Shown here: positions 1-6,722 of the stretch, one piece after another | Numbering within the stretch: position 1 is the first letter of the stretch | Layout: the number at the start of each line of letters is the position of its first letter | NCBI GenBank assembly: GCA_020061995.1 | Contig: JAGUXE010000364.1 | Location: forward strand, 1 to 26,092 | Direction of reading: 5' to 3' | DNA length: 26,092 nt | DNA from: Ignavibacteriales bacterium | GTDB lineage: Bacteria; Bacteroidota; Ignavibacteria; Ignavibacteriales; Ignavibacteriaceae | The notes under the pieces: generated by a model | What the model was told of the DNA's origin: nothing | Databases searched by the model: none | What the model saw: the letters and a program-made list of their open reading frames with translations, nothing else | Program-made: the position numbers and the translations under genes

Positions 1-85
1 GAATGTTAGAAGCGCTCAAGAATGAAGAGAAAGATGTGCAGAAAAAGTTGAAGAAGAAAGCGCCAGCACGGATCTCAATTGAGAA
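1..85 (+). repeat. Left copy of the 85-bp terminal direct repeat
   Basis: Bases 1-85 match bases 26008-26092 exactly, with both copies ending or starting at the window edges. It lies in the batC tail. Confidence 0.95.
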
Positions 86-95
86 GGACTGGTAA
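1..95 (+). CDS. batC: C-terminal end of a BatC-like TPR protein (partial)
   Basis: Only the last 30 codons are present, read in the frame that begins at base 3 and ends with TAA at 93-95. The peptide starts MLEALKNEEKDVQKK, continues with a Lys-rich run and ends in EKDW. This resembles the conserved end of BatC, the TPR protein that precedes batD and batE in Bacteroides-type aerotolerance operons. The order batC tail, batD, batE fits. The gene is cut by the window edge, and the first 85 bases occur again at the right end of the window, so what truly lies upstream is uncertain. BatC identity is inferred from a short tail plus gene order. Confidence 0.6.
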   Translation, partial: MLEALKNEEKDVQKKLKKKAPARISIEKDW

Positions 96-129
96 TTTTT
101 GTAGCATTAAAACATAAATCAAATTACAA

Positions 130-2148
130 ATGACAAATTACGAGTTACACCCTTCGACTCGTCCCGATTTTATCGGGACTCGTCCGACATTCTCTACGAG
201 ACAATTGATAGTCGGATTCGCTCAGGGTGACGCCGATTTTCTAAAACCCGTCACGTTGAGCAGAGTGGCTCCCGTCCCGAAAGCTTTCGGAACGGGAGGA
301 ACGGAGTCGACCTACGGTCTCGTAGAGAAACGTGTATATAGATTAATCAGTATATTTTTAATATTTATTTTCACTTATTCAACTGCATTTTCACAAGACC
401 CGAATTTCACAACTTCAGTAGATAGAAACCGCATTGCGATGGGTGAGCAGTTTGAAATTACATTCACGCTCAGCGGCAGCGGAAAGAATTTTCAACCTCC
501 ACCCTTTTCCGATTTTTTAGTCCTGTCCGGACCCAATCAATCCACGAGTACGCAATTTATTAACGGAAATCTTTCGCAGTCGATTTCATATTCATACCTA
601 CTGCAACCTCGGTCGGAAGGGAAATTTACAATCGAGTCTGCAACAATTGAATCGGGCGGTAAGCGAGTTCAGTCTAACAACATAATTATCGAAGTCACTA
701 AAAGGTCACAACAACCACAGAGACAATCGCAGCAGTCATCCGAAGAATCGAACTTGTCAAGACAGATAGCGGAGAATTTATTTTTACGAGTTAGTGTTGA
801 TAAAAAGAATGTATACCAGGGCGAGCAAATCACTGCAACATATAAATTATACACTCGTGCTAATATCGTGAAATACAGTGTTACAAAGGTTCCATCACTG
901 ACTGGATTTTGGGCGCAGGAAATTGATTTACCAAAAACTCTGCAATTCGAAACAGAGGTATTAAATGGAATTCAATTCCGTGTTGCGACCGTAAAGAAAA
1001 CTGCTCTATTTCCGCAGCGCAGCGGCACGCTCGAGTTAGACCCGATGGAGTCCGAGTTTGTTGTTCAGGTTCAAACCAGAAGGCGAGGTGGTGATGTATT
1101 CGACCAATTTTTTAACGACCCATTCTTCGGAAATATCAGCAACGTAAACTATAAAGCGAAGAGCGAACCGCTGAAAATCAACGTTAAACCGCTGCCGACT
1201 TACAACCTGCCTTCAAGTTTTAGCGGAGCCGTCGGCAAATTCTCGATGGAAGCGTGGATCGACAAACAGGAAACTAAAATGAACGAACCGGTAACGTTGA
1301 AAGTAAAAATTTCGGGAAGAGGAAATTTAAAACTCATCGAGCCGTTGAAGCTATCTATTCCTCCAGACCTTGAAAGCTACGAACCTAAAATCTCAGACAA
1401 CATCACACAAGGCACCAACGTTATTTCGGGCAGTCGCACATTCGAGTATCTTCTGATACCGCGCAGGCCGGGCGATAAAAAAATTCCCGCTTTCGCATTC
1501 TCATATTTCGACCCGGAAAAAAATAATTATGTATCAATCAGCTCTACCGATTTTATTATCAGCACAACTAAAGGAATCGATTTAGCCATCGGATCATCTG
1601 CTTCACTCAGCAAGGAAGAGATTAAACTGTTAGGTCAAGACATCCGGTTTATCAAAAGCGGCGATGTAAAATTTAGAAAACACGGTAAAACGTTTTTCGG
1701 TTCGACAATTTATTTGATCCTCTTGATAGCTCCGGTTTTCCTTTTCATCGGTTTCATCAACTACCAGAGACGATACGAAAAAATTACCGGCGACGTTGTG
1801 AGGTTAAAAAGTCGTAAGGCTACAAAGATTGCAAAAAAACATCTTTCCATCGCTAAAAAATTATTAGAGTCGAATAATAAGGATGAGTTTTATACCGAAG
1901 TATCCCGTGCACTGTGGGGATATACAGGAGATAAACTTGGGATTCCACAAGCCAACCTCACGAAAGAGTCGGTCAATGAGTCTTTAAAAGCGCATGGTGT
2001 GAGTGAGAAGTCCCTCGAAAAACTCAACAAAATATTAGACGTTTGTGAATTCGCACAGTATGCACCTTCAGTAGACTCCGGCGAGATGGGAAAAATTTAT
2101 TCCAATACAGTCGAGTTGATTTCTAAAATCGAGGAGGAAATCCGATGA
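130..2148 (+). CDS. batD: BatD-like oxygen-tolerance protein; N-terminus extended through a repeat
   Basis: This 672-residue frame encodes a BatD-type protein, thought to act at the cytoplasmic membrane with the von Willebrand-domain Bat proteins. A hydrophobic signal-like segment lies at residues 72-88, ending STAFSQ. Extracytoplasmic beta-rich BatD domains follow (MGEQFEITFTLSG near residue 104), then a membrane helix at about 523-543 and a cytoplasmic tail. Residues 1-67 look unlike any BatD: they are the translation of a palindrome-rich repeat at 149-329. The natural N-terminus probably began just before the segment KRVYRLISIF at about base 328, but no ATG, GTG or TTG is in frame there; the nearest are GTG at 265 and ATG at 130. 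Expression from the ATG at 130 would place 71 residues before the signal sequence. The gene overlaps batE by 4 bases (ATGA). The family call is firm; the start is not. Confidence 0.85.
   Translation: MTNYELHPSTRPDFIGTRPTFSTRQLIVGFAQGDADFLKPVTLSRVAPVPKAFGTGGTESTYGLVEKRVYRLISIFLIFIFTYSTAFSQDPNFTTSVDRNRIAMGEQFEITFTLSGSGKNFQPPPFSDFLVLSGPNQSTSTQFINGNLSQSISYSYLLQPRSEGKFTIESATIESGGKRVQSNNIIIEVTKRSQQPQRQSQQSSEESNLSRQIAENLFLRVSVDKKNVYQGEQITATYKLYTRANIVKYSVTKVPSLTGFWAQEIDLPKTLQFETEVLNGIQFRVATVKKTALFPQRSGTLELDPMESEFVVQVQTRRRGGDVFDQFFNDPFFGNISNVNYKAKSEPLKINVKPLPTYNLPSSFSGAVGKFSMEAWIDKQETKMNEPVTLKVKISGRGNLKLIEPLKLSIPPDLESYEPKISDNITQGTNVISGSRTFEYLLIPRRPGDKKIPAFAFSYFDPEKNNYVSISSTDFIISTTKGIDLAIGSSASLSKEEIKLLGQDIRFIKSGDVKFRKHGKTFFGSTIYLILLIAPVFLFIGFINYQRRYEKITGDVVRLKSRKATKIAKKHLSIAKKLLESNNKDEFYTEVSRALWGYTGDKLGIPQANLTKESVNESLKAHGVSEKSLEKLNKILDVCEFAQYAPSVDSGEMGKIYSNTVELISKIEEEIR
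149..329. repeat. Palindrome-rich repeat island merged with the 5' end of batD
   Basis: Several inverted repeats are nested here. GTCCCGAT (161-168) and ATCGGGAC (172-179) form an 8-bp stem with a 3-base loop. CTCCCGT (269-275) and ACGGGAG (292-298) enclose the perfect palindrome CCGAAAGCTTTCGG (277-290). TTCTCTACGAGAC (190-202) is the exact reverse complement of GTCTCGTAGAGAA (317-329), bracketing most of the island. The segments CCCTTCGACTCG and CGCTCAGGGTGAC resemble dispersed intergenic repeats common in FCB-group genomes; that last point is from memory. The island reads open in the batD frame. Confidence 0.75.
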
Positions 2149-2897
2149 AGTTCCTGAAATATGTTTTAATGTTGTTAATCGTCTCCGAATTGTTTGCCGA
2201 TGAGGTTCGTCATCAATTCGAACAAGCGAATCAATTTTACCGGACGGGTGATTATAAAAATGCAGTCGCTTTATACGAAGCCATCATAAAGAACGGCTAT
2301 GAAACACCGGAGTTGTTCTTTAATCTTGCTAACGCGTATTTCAAGGCTGACAATTTACCTGCATCTATTTTATATTACGAGCGCGCAAAAAAACTCTTGC
2401 CGAACGATGACGACATAAACTACAATCTAAAAATCGCAAATCTAAAAGTAGTCGACAAGATTGAACCTGTTCCTCGATTATTTTTTATAGAATGGTGGAT
2501 TTCGATGAGGAATTTGTTTTCAGCAGACACTTGGACAATATTCGGCATTGCCGGTTTCTGGTTATCTGCTTTCACGTGGGCATTATTCAGGATCGCAAGG
2601 AAATCGATTATTAGGCGACTGTTTTTCTTTACAGGTAGCATTATCGTCTTTATAACTATATTTTGCATGTTTTTCGGTTACCAGCAATACCAGACTGAAA
2701 CGTCTCAAAACAGCGCAATCGTATTCTCTCCTTCCGTTTCGATAAAAAGTTCACCCGATGAGCGCGGGACTGACTTATTCATATTGCACGAAGGGGTAAA
2801 AATTGAAATATTAGACGCCGTCGGAGATTGGAAAAAGTTTAAGTTAGCTGACGGAAAAATCGGCTGGTTACCAGATACTGCAATCGAAATTATTTAA
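2145..2897 (+). CDS. batE: BatE-like TPR and SH3-domain membrane protein
   Basis: The 250-residue product fits BatE, the last gene of many bat operons. It has a signal peptide (residues 1-18, ending ELFA), TPR helices at about 20-100 (FEQANQFYRTGDYKNAVALY, then FFNLANAYFKADNLPASILYY), two membrane segments near 125-145 and 160-180, and a C-terminal SH3-like domain with DWKKFKLADGKIGWLP. TPR plus membrane plus SH3 suggests protein-protein contacts in the periplasm. The start is well supported: AGGAGG at 2132-2137 lies 7 bases before ATG, and the ATGA overlap with batD indicates translational coupling. A hairpin followed by a T-rich run at 2931 may end the transcript. Confidence 0.85.
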   Translation: MKFLKYVLMLLIVSELFADEVRHQFEQANQFYRTGDYKNAVALYEAIIKNGYETPELFFNLANAYFKADNLPASILYYERAKKLLPNDDDINYNLKIANLKVVDKIEPVPRLFFIEWWISMRNLFSADTWTIFGIAGFWLSAFTWALFRIARKSIIRRLFFFTGSIIVFITIFCMFFGYQQYQTETSQNSAIVFSPSVSIKSSPDERGTDLFILHEGVKIEILDAVGDWKKFKLADGKIGWLPDTAIEII

Positions 2898-2930
2898 TTT
2901 TTAAATTATTTGTAAACTGTTTTACATTCC

Positions 2931-2956
2931 GCTCCGATGGAGCTTTTCTCTCTTTT
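2931..2956 (+). terminator. Hairpin plus T-rich tract after batE
   Basis: GCTCC (2931-2935), loop GAT, GGAGC (2939-2943), then a T-rich tract TTTTCTCTCTTTT. It has the form of a short intrinsic terminator 33 bases after the batE stop. The stem is only 5 bp, and the same bases read on the minus strand form the C-terminal end of the methyltransferase remnant, so this could instead be a dispersed palindromic repeat. Confidence 0.4.
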
Positions 2957-3513
2957 CTATTTCCCAGCAATTCCCGTAGGTTTTTTCCATAACCTTGATT
3001 GAAGAACTTATGTGGCAAGATGTATCCGAGTCTTCCATTATTCTTGAGTAATTGTATTGCCCTTTCTACGAAAACAACATAAATATCATAGTTACCTGTC
3101 GATGCTGAGTTGTATTTACGTTTAAACCAATCGACCATAGTCAGGTTCGTATCTTGAAGCATTTGTATCTTGACATACGGTGGATTCCCTACAATCGCAT
3201 CGAAACCACCGCTCTTCATCACATCCGGGAATGCCGTCTCCCAATCAAACGGGCGTATGCGTAGTTCCTCTTCAAGCGAAAGATTGTCGCCAAGTCCTTT
3301 TATATCCATCCCCACAAGCGAGTTGCCACACTTAATGTTGTTAGAAAAGTTAAGGAGAATCGTTTCTTTCAACTCAAGCGTCAGTTGCTTATCGAACGAT
3401 TCGGCATTGATGAAGCGAAGCCTTGTCTCGGCTTCGTTGATTCGTTCTTGCTTCTCGGTGCGAAATGTTTGGACTAACACGCCGACTCGTTGCTTTGCTT
3501 CTTTTATATTCAA

Positions 3514-3529
3514 TCCGTCAGCTGACGGA
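3514..3529. repeat. 16-bp perfect palindrome inside the methyltransferase remnant
   Basis: TCCGTCAGCTGACGGA is its own reverse complement over all 16 bases. In the minus-strand frame of the remnant it reads PSADG. It sits where the sequence stops looking like a methyltransferase, so it may mark a repeat insertion or a recombination joint. Confidence 0.7.
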
Positions 3530-3564
3530 AAAAGAAAATTGTCTGAGTTTTTCCAACCGACCAC

Positions 3565-3774
3565 TCAATGTTTTAGATTCAGAGCCCGGTAGATGCTCTT
3601 TTGCATAAGAATTCGTCTTCTTAGCATCTTGTTTTTGACTCTCTTGCTCAATTGGATTTTGCTATATACCTAACTCAATCAATTTTTGGATTTCACAACC
3701 TATATTGTTAATTTTATTAATAATTTGCAAACAAACACTTTAGTTAATGTAAAACTTTTAAAAAGGAGTAAACG
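3565..3774. other. Intergenic region between the methyltransferase remnant and the propeller/transglutaminase gene
   Basis: No intact gene is seen. On the minus strand two overlapping short frames (about 3680-3568 and 3661-3518) have coding-like composition but are stopped by TGA and TAG, consistent with decayed sequence upstream of the methyltransferase remnant. A weak hairpin, AGAGC (3581-3585) with GCTCT (3595-3599), is followed by three T. A weak sigma-70-like pair, TTGGAT (3686-3691), 17 bases, TAATTT (3709-3714), could drive the downstream gene. The Shine-Dalgarno AAGGAG (3763-3768) lies 6 bases before the ATG at 3775. Confidence 0.4.
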
Positions 3775-5400
3775 ATGAAAAAACTATCAGTTCTCTTCAT
3801 TCTTCTGCTGTTTCTGAACGTCACTTCCTTGAGCCGTGTTGGTGATGTTCTCAAAGTTATAAAGACGCCCGGACCTCTTCCGACTGGATTAACTTACGAC
3901 GGTAAAAACCTATGGCTTGCTGATGCGTTCGAAGATAAAATCTACAAAATCAATTCTGAAACTGGAGAAGTTATCTCAAGTTTCGACTCGCCAGGTTTTC
4001 ATCCCGAAGGTTTATCTTGGGATGGAAAATATCTTTGGCATATCGATGCTGGTGAAAAAGCCATGTATCAAATTAATCCATCAAATGGAATAGCTGTAAA
4101 AGTTTTAGAATCAAACAGTCCTAATCCACGTGACCTTGCATGGGATGGAAAATTTGTTTGGATTGTTGACCATAAAAGCGATATGCTGTTAAAAGTTTCA
4201 CAAGAAGATGGAATGATGGTGCAAACTTTTGCATCACCAGCGGGTGAACCAACAGGAATTACGTTCGATGGAAAATATCTTTGGGTCGCTGATCGTGGAA
4301 CAGATAGAATTTATCTTGTAAACCCAACTGATGGACTTTGTCTTTCTTCACTCCGTTCTTATGGTCCATTTCCTTATGGTTTAGCTTGGGGTGACAATGT
4401 TCTTTGGTGTATTGATTATGAGAATAAAGAAATATATCAGATTGAAGTTTCCAGTAAAGATATTTTCACACGATGGGATGAAAAGGAGCTTTCACTTAAG
4501 TTCATCAAAGAGTTTCGTAACTATGGACCGGGAACTGTGAAAACATTAGATATTTACATTCCAATCCCTGAGAATCGAGATAATCAGATTCTTTTAGAGC
4601 CGATAAAATTCGAACCCGAAGCAACAAAAATTGTTGAAGATAAGTGGGGACAAAAAATTTCTCATTTCCATTATGCTGATTTGAAAGGATATAGCATAGT
4701 CAAACCCGGTTGGGAAGTGAAAGCAAAAATCTATGCAATCGAATATTTTATTTACCCAGATAAAGTTGGAACGATTGATGAAATACCAAAAGAAATAAAA
4801 GAAAAATTTTTACAAGATGGTGATAAGTACCAAATCAATGATCCGTTTATCCAAGACCTTGCAAAGAAAATTGCAGGAGGTGAGAAGAATCCTTACTGGG
4901 TTGTACGTAAAGTATATGAATATCTTATGAATAATTTAAGTTATAATCTAAAACCAGTAGGGGGATGGAACCCAGCTCCAACGGTTTTAAAGCGTGGGAC
5001 TGCATCGTGTTCGGAATATTCTTATTCGATGATTGCATTGTGTCGTGCGCTCGGAGTTCCAATACGTTATGTCGGAGCTATCAGCCTTCGCGGTGATGAT
5101 GCAAGTTATGATGATGTATTCCATCGCTGGACTGAAGTTTACTTGCCGCCGTATGGATGGATTCCATTCGATGCGAGCAAGGGTGATCAAGAAATGCCAG
5201 GTGGAAAAGTGTTAGGTATTGGTAATGTGGACGCACGTTATATCATCACAACCGAAAACGGCGGCGGAGATAAATATTTATGGTTCGGATATAATTACGG
5301 AATCACCTGGACATCCGAAGGGAAGTGCCGCATTGCAGAAGATAGTTACGGCATGTGGTCGCCGATTGGTGAGAAAAAATATCAGAAACCTGTGAAATGA
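3775..5400 (+). CDS. Secreted beta-propeller and transglutaminase-like protein
   Basis: The 541-residue product has a signal peptide (residues 1-20) and five propeller-like repeats whose shared core, P-x-G-L-x-(Y/W)-D-G-K-x-(L/V)-W-x-x-D, begins at residues 36, 77, 118, 159 and 200, an exact 41-residue period. The last copy has GDN in place of DGK. After a linker (about 230-360) comes a transglutaminase-like (papain-fold) domain with the expected triad: Cys412 in GTASCSEYS, His450 in VFHRWTEVYLP and Asp466 in PFDASKGD. This family includes proteases and amidases as well as crosslinking enzymes, so the reaction is open. It probably acts in the periplasm or outside the cell. The strong Shine-Dalgarno at 3763-3768 supports the start. 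It stands alone between two stretches of broken genes and appears intact. Confidence 0.85.
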   Translation: MKKLSVLFILLLFLNVTSLSRVGDVLKVIKTPGPLPTGLTYDGKNLWLADAFEDKIYKINSETGEVISSFDSPGFHPEGLSWDGKYLWHIDAGEKAMYQINPSNGIAVKVLESNSPNPRDLAWDGKFVWIVDHKSDMLLKVSQEDGMMVQTFASPAGEPTGITFDGKYLWVADRGTDRIYLVNPTDGLCLSSLRSYGPFPYGLAWGDNVLWCIDYENKEIYQIEVSSKDIFTRWDEKELSLKFIKEFRNYGPGTVKTLDIYIPIPENRDNQILLEPIKFEPEATKIVEDKWGQKISHFHYADLKGYSIVKPGWEVKAKIYAIEYFIYPDKVGTIDEIPKEIKEKFLQDGDKYQINDPFIQDLAKKIAGGEKNPYWVVRKVYEYLMNNLSYNLKPVGGWNPAPTVLKRGTASCSEYSYSMIALCRALGVPIRYVGAISLRGDDASYDDVFHRWTEVYLPPYGWIPFDASKGDQEMPGGKVLGIGNVDARYIITTENGGGDKYLWFGYNYGITWTSEGKCRIAEDSYGMWSPIGEKKYQKPVK

Positions 5401-5431
5401 AAAAAAAGGCCTCCCGATTCGTGAGAAAAAA
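5362..5431 (+). repeat. Short direct repeat spanning the end of the propeller/transglutaminase gene
   Basis: A 19-base unit CCGATTGGTGAGAAAAAAT at 5362-5380 recurs as CCGATTCGTGAGAAAAAAT at 5413-5431, 18 of 19 bases identical and 51 bases apart. The first copy is in the 3' coding end of the gene; the second is joined to the aminotransferase remnant. It may mark the joint at which the remnant was attached. Confidence 0.6.
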
Positions 5432-5571
5432 TCAAGGCAGTTCTTCCTGTTCACCTCTATGGTCAACCGGCAGAGATGGATGCTATCCAAATGCTTTCAA
5501 GTAAATATGGGTTCACCCCGTTATACGGGGTTCACGATTATCGAGGATGCTGCACAATCGCACCTTGCAAT
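5428..5571 (+). pseudogene. Remnant of a DegT/DnrJ/EryC1-family aminotransferase
   Basis: Read from about 5428, the translation includes [18 protein letters not shown] and then SSKYG. This matches the segment before the PLP-binding aspartate in DegT-family sugar aminotransferases; compare KAIIPVHLYGHSADMDPI in the intact gene at 21145. The frame is broken within KYG, and resumes one frame over as [12 protein letters not shown], the PLP-aspartate motif. A 19-base insertion containing a hairpin explains the shift. No N-terminal domain and no PLP-lysine segment are present. It is not an exact copy of the intact gene in this window, so it comes from a different family member. Confidence 0.75.
5509..5535. 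repeat. 19-bp insertion with hairpin and 8-bp direct repeats in the aminotransferase remnant
   Basis: GGGTTCAC occurs at 5509-5516 and again at 5528-5535. Between and across them lies ACCCCGT (5515-5521), loop TAT, ACGGGGT (5525-5531), a perfect 7-bp stem. Removing 19 bases (one direct repeat plus the 11 bases between) restores the aminotransferase frame, giving [15 protein letters not shown]. Confidence 0.65.
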
Positions 5572-5574
5572 GTA

Positions 5575-5802
5575 TAGTTGACAATCTTTGTTGAAGGCGA
5601 TGAGATCGAACCGGCGCATATCTCGGCGGCTTTATTCAAAAAAGATTCCCGCAGCGGTTCAATAGTGCCGAAAACCAGCGAGGACTTAAAAAGACTAAAA
5701 AACAGATCATTCTCGAATCGTTAATCAGGAATGATTGGAATATTTCGAAAGCAGTACGAGATAAAGTATCAAAAAGATTTTATCACGAAGCTGTAAAGAA
5801 AA
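5575..5802 (+). pseudogene. Remnant of an NtrC-type sigma-54 response regulator (linker and Fis-type HTH)
   Basis: From about 5578 one frame reads LTIFVEGDEIEPAHIS, the usual sequence after the AAA+ domain of NtrC-family activators. It continues through a Ser/Lys-rich linker (KTSEDLKRLK). After a frameshift near 5697 a second frame reads KQIILESLIRNDWNISKAV, which matches the Fis-type helix-turn-helix (compare the usual ILEAL-x-x-x-x-WN-x-S-x-A). The receiver and AAA+ domains are missing. It directly abuts the aminotransferase remnant, so two unrelated broken genes are joined. The assignment rests on motif recall, not on an alignment. Confidence 0.6.
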
Positions 5803-6019
5803 TCGATGAGGCAGAATTCGATCTAGTGATAAGTAATAATGATTACGGGATATGCCGTTCAGCGAAAGTGAAGTTACAAAATATACTGCCAACTTGGGAA
5901 ACGGGAATGGCGACACGTGGTAGTGGAAGGCAGGGGAATGTGTTGGTGTTCGCCGCATACTTTCAAAACAAAGTTGTGCAGTCGAAGAAACTTTTAAAAA
6001 TATTGACTTATTAAAATGT

Positions 6020-6048
6020 TTGACTTTGTATCAAAAGTTTTGTAAATT
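6020..6048 (+). promoter_or_regulatory. Sigma-70-like promoter P1 upstream of the polysaccharide cluster
   Basis: TTGACT (6020-6025), a 17-base spacer, and TAAATT (6043-6048). The -35 box matches the consensus at 5 of 6 bases, the -10 at 4 of 6, and the spacing is optimal. It lies 174 bases before the first gene of the cluster and shares both hexamers and the spacing with P2. Confidence 0.45.
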
Positions 6049-6160
6049 TTCTACAGTTAATTATAATTCAACAAAAAAAGGAACTTTATTCCCTCCAATT
6101 GATACTTCTTTAAGAAGCTTTCTATTTGAGCTTCTCTGTTTTCATAGTTGCAAAGTTACA

Positions 6161-6189
6161 TTGACTTTAGTGACTCATTTTCGTAAATT
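6161..6189 (+). promoter_or_regulatory. Sigma-70-like promoter P2 upstream of the polysaccharide cluster
   Basis: TTGACT (6161-6166), a 17-base spacer and TAAATT (6184-6189), the same hexamers and spacing as P1, exactly 141 bases downstream of it. Both copies also share TTT after the -35 box start (TTGACTTT) and a G before the -10. Transcription would begin near 6196, leaving a leader of about 25 bases before the ATG at 6222. Confidence 0.5.
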
Positions 6190-6221
6190 CATTAAGATTT
6201 TATAAACTTTTAGAAGGATTC

Positions 6222-6695
6222 ATGTTTATAGAAGCCGATATCGATGGTGTAATTGTAAAAACACTGAAGAAGTTTTCTGATTCAAGAGGTTGGTTGATAG
6301 AAACATACAGGCAAGACGACCTTGATGTAAATTACTTTCCGGTAATGTCGTACATTTCAATGACACATCCGAAAATAACCAGAGGTCCACACGAGCACAC
6401 CGACCAGGCAGATTTGTTTGGATTCATAGGACCTTCGACATTCAAGTTATACTTATGGGATAACAGGAAAGACTCTCCTACTTACATGAACAAGATGATA
6501 ATAATTGCTGGCGAAAATGAACCTAAATCAGTTCTCATACCACCTGGTGTTGTGCATGCTTACAAGAATATCGGCATCGTTATGGGTATGGTAACTAACT
6601 ACCCGAACCATCTCTTTATGGGAAAAGGCAAAACAGAAAAAGTAGATGAAATTCGCCACGAGGAAGACCCCAAAACAATATTCAAAATAGACTAA
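6222..6695 (+). CDS. RmlC-like dTDP-sugar epimerase (cupin)
   Basis: The 157-residue protein has the layout of dTDP-4-dehydrorhamnose 3,5-epimerases: DSRGWLIETY at residues 20-29, RGPHEHTDQADLFGF at 54-68 (His57 or His59 in the place of the RmlC catalytic His), LWDNRKDSPTY at 78-88 and VLIPPGVVHAYKNIG at 104-118. It is shorter than classical RmlC (about 180 residues) and the motifs are divergent, so it may act on another dTDP-4-keto sugar, or be a 3,4-ketoisomerase-like relative. The next gene, rmlB, makes the dTDP-4-keto-6-deoxyglucose substrate expected for this family. It is the first gene of the cluster, with AGAAGG 4 bases before ATG. Confidence 0.75.
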   Translation: MFIEADIDGVIVKTLKKFSDSRGWLIETYRQDDLDVNYFPVMSYISMTHPKITRGPHEHTDQADLFGFIGPSTFKLYLWDNRKDSPTYMNKMIIIAGENEPKSVLIPPGVVHAYKNIGIVMGMVTNYPNHLFMGKGKTEKVDEIRHEEDPKTIFKID

Positions 6696-6722
6696 TTACA
6701 AATGACGAATAACAGAGAACAA

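Larger units (their letters stand above)
2890..3564 (-). pseudogene. Remnant of a type II (Eco57I-like) adenine-specific DNA methyltransferase
   Basis: This 224-codon frame carries the catalytic NPPY motif of N6-adenine methyltransferases at residues 127-130 (GFDAIVGNPPYVK), preceded by NIKCGNSLVGMD and FDWETAFPDV and followed by YDIYVVFVERAIQLLKNNG and YILPHKFF. All of these are typical of large type IIG or BREX-like methyltransferases, which normally run to about 1000 residues. The SAM-binding motif I region at the N-terminus and the target-recognition region at the C-terminus are absent. The last 20 or so residues are translated from the palindrome at 2931-2943, and the first part contains a 16-bp perfect palindrome (3514-3529). 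A TGA directly precedes the GTG used as start. It lies opposite in direction to all neighbours. A broken, non-functional gene is the best reading; which subfamily it came from is uncertain. Confidence 0.75.
5803..6221. other. Unassigned stretch and promoter region before the polysaccharide cluster
   Basis: The frame of the Fis-type remnant stays open to a TAA at 6012-6014, giving about 70 more residues (including NILPTWETGMATRGSGRQG) that I do not recognise. It may be the end of a third broken gene. From 6015 to 6221 there is AT-rich sequence without a convincing gene, holding two promoter-like sites and the Shine-Dalgarno AGAAGG (6212-6217) for the gene at 6222. Confidence 0.4.

Noticed and set aside
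3170..3592. A 140-codon plus-strand open frame opposite the methyltransferase remnant
   Set aside because: Its translation is Ser/Pro-rich with no domain pattern, while the opposite strand reads a clear NPPY-containing methyltransferase piece.
3581..3599. An intrinsic terminator at the AGAGC/GCTCT hairpin
   Set aside because: The stem is only 5 bp with a 9-base loop and three T; it is more likely a repeat or chance.
5033..5215. A 60-codon plus-strand frame overlapping the transglutaminase-like domain
   Set aside because: It lies inside the region encoding the Cys-His-Asp triad in another frame and has no family features.
5725..5958. A 77-codon minus-strand open frame in the remnant region
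   Set aside because: Its translation is biased and unrecognisable, while the plus strand keeps a Fis-type HTH remnant over part of the same bases.
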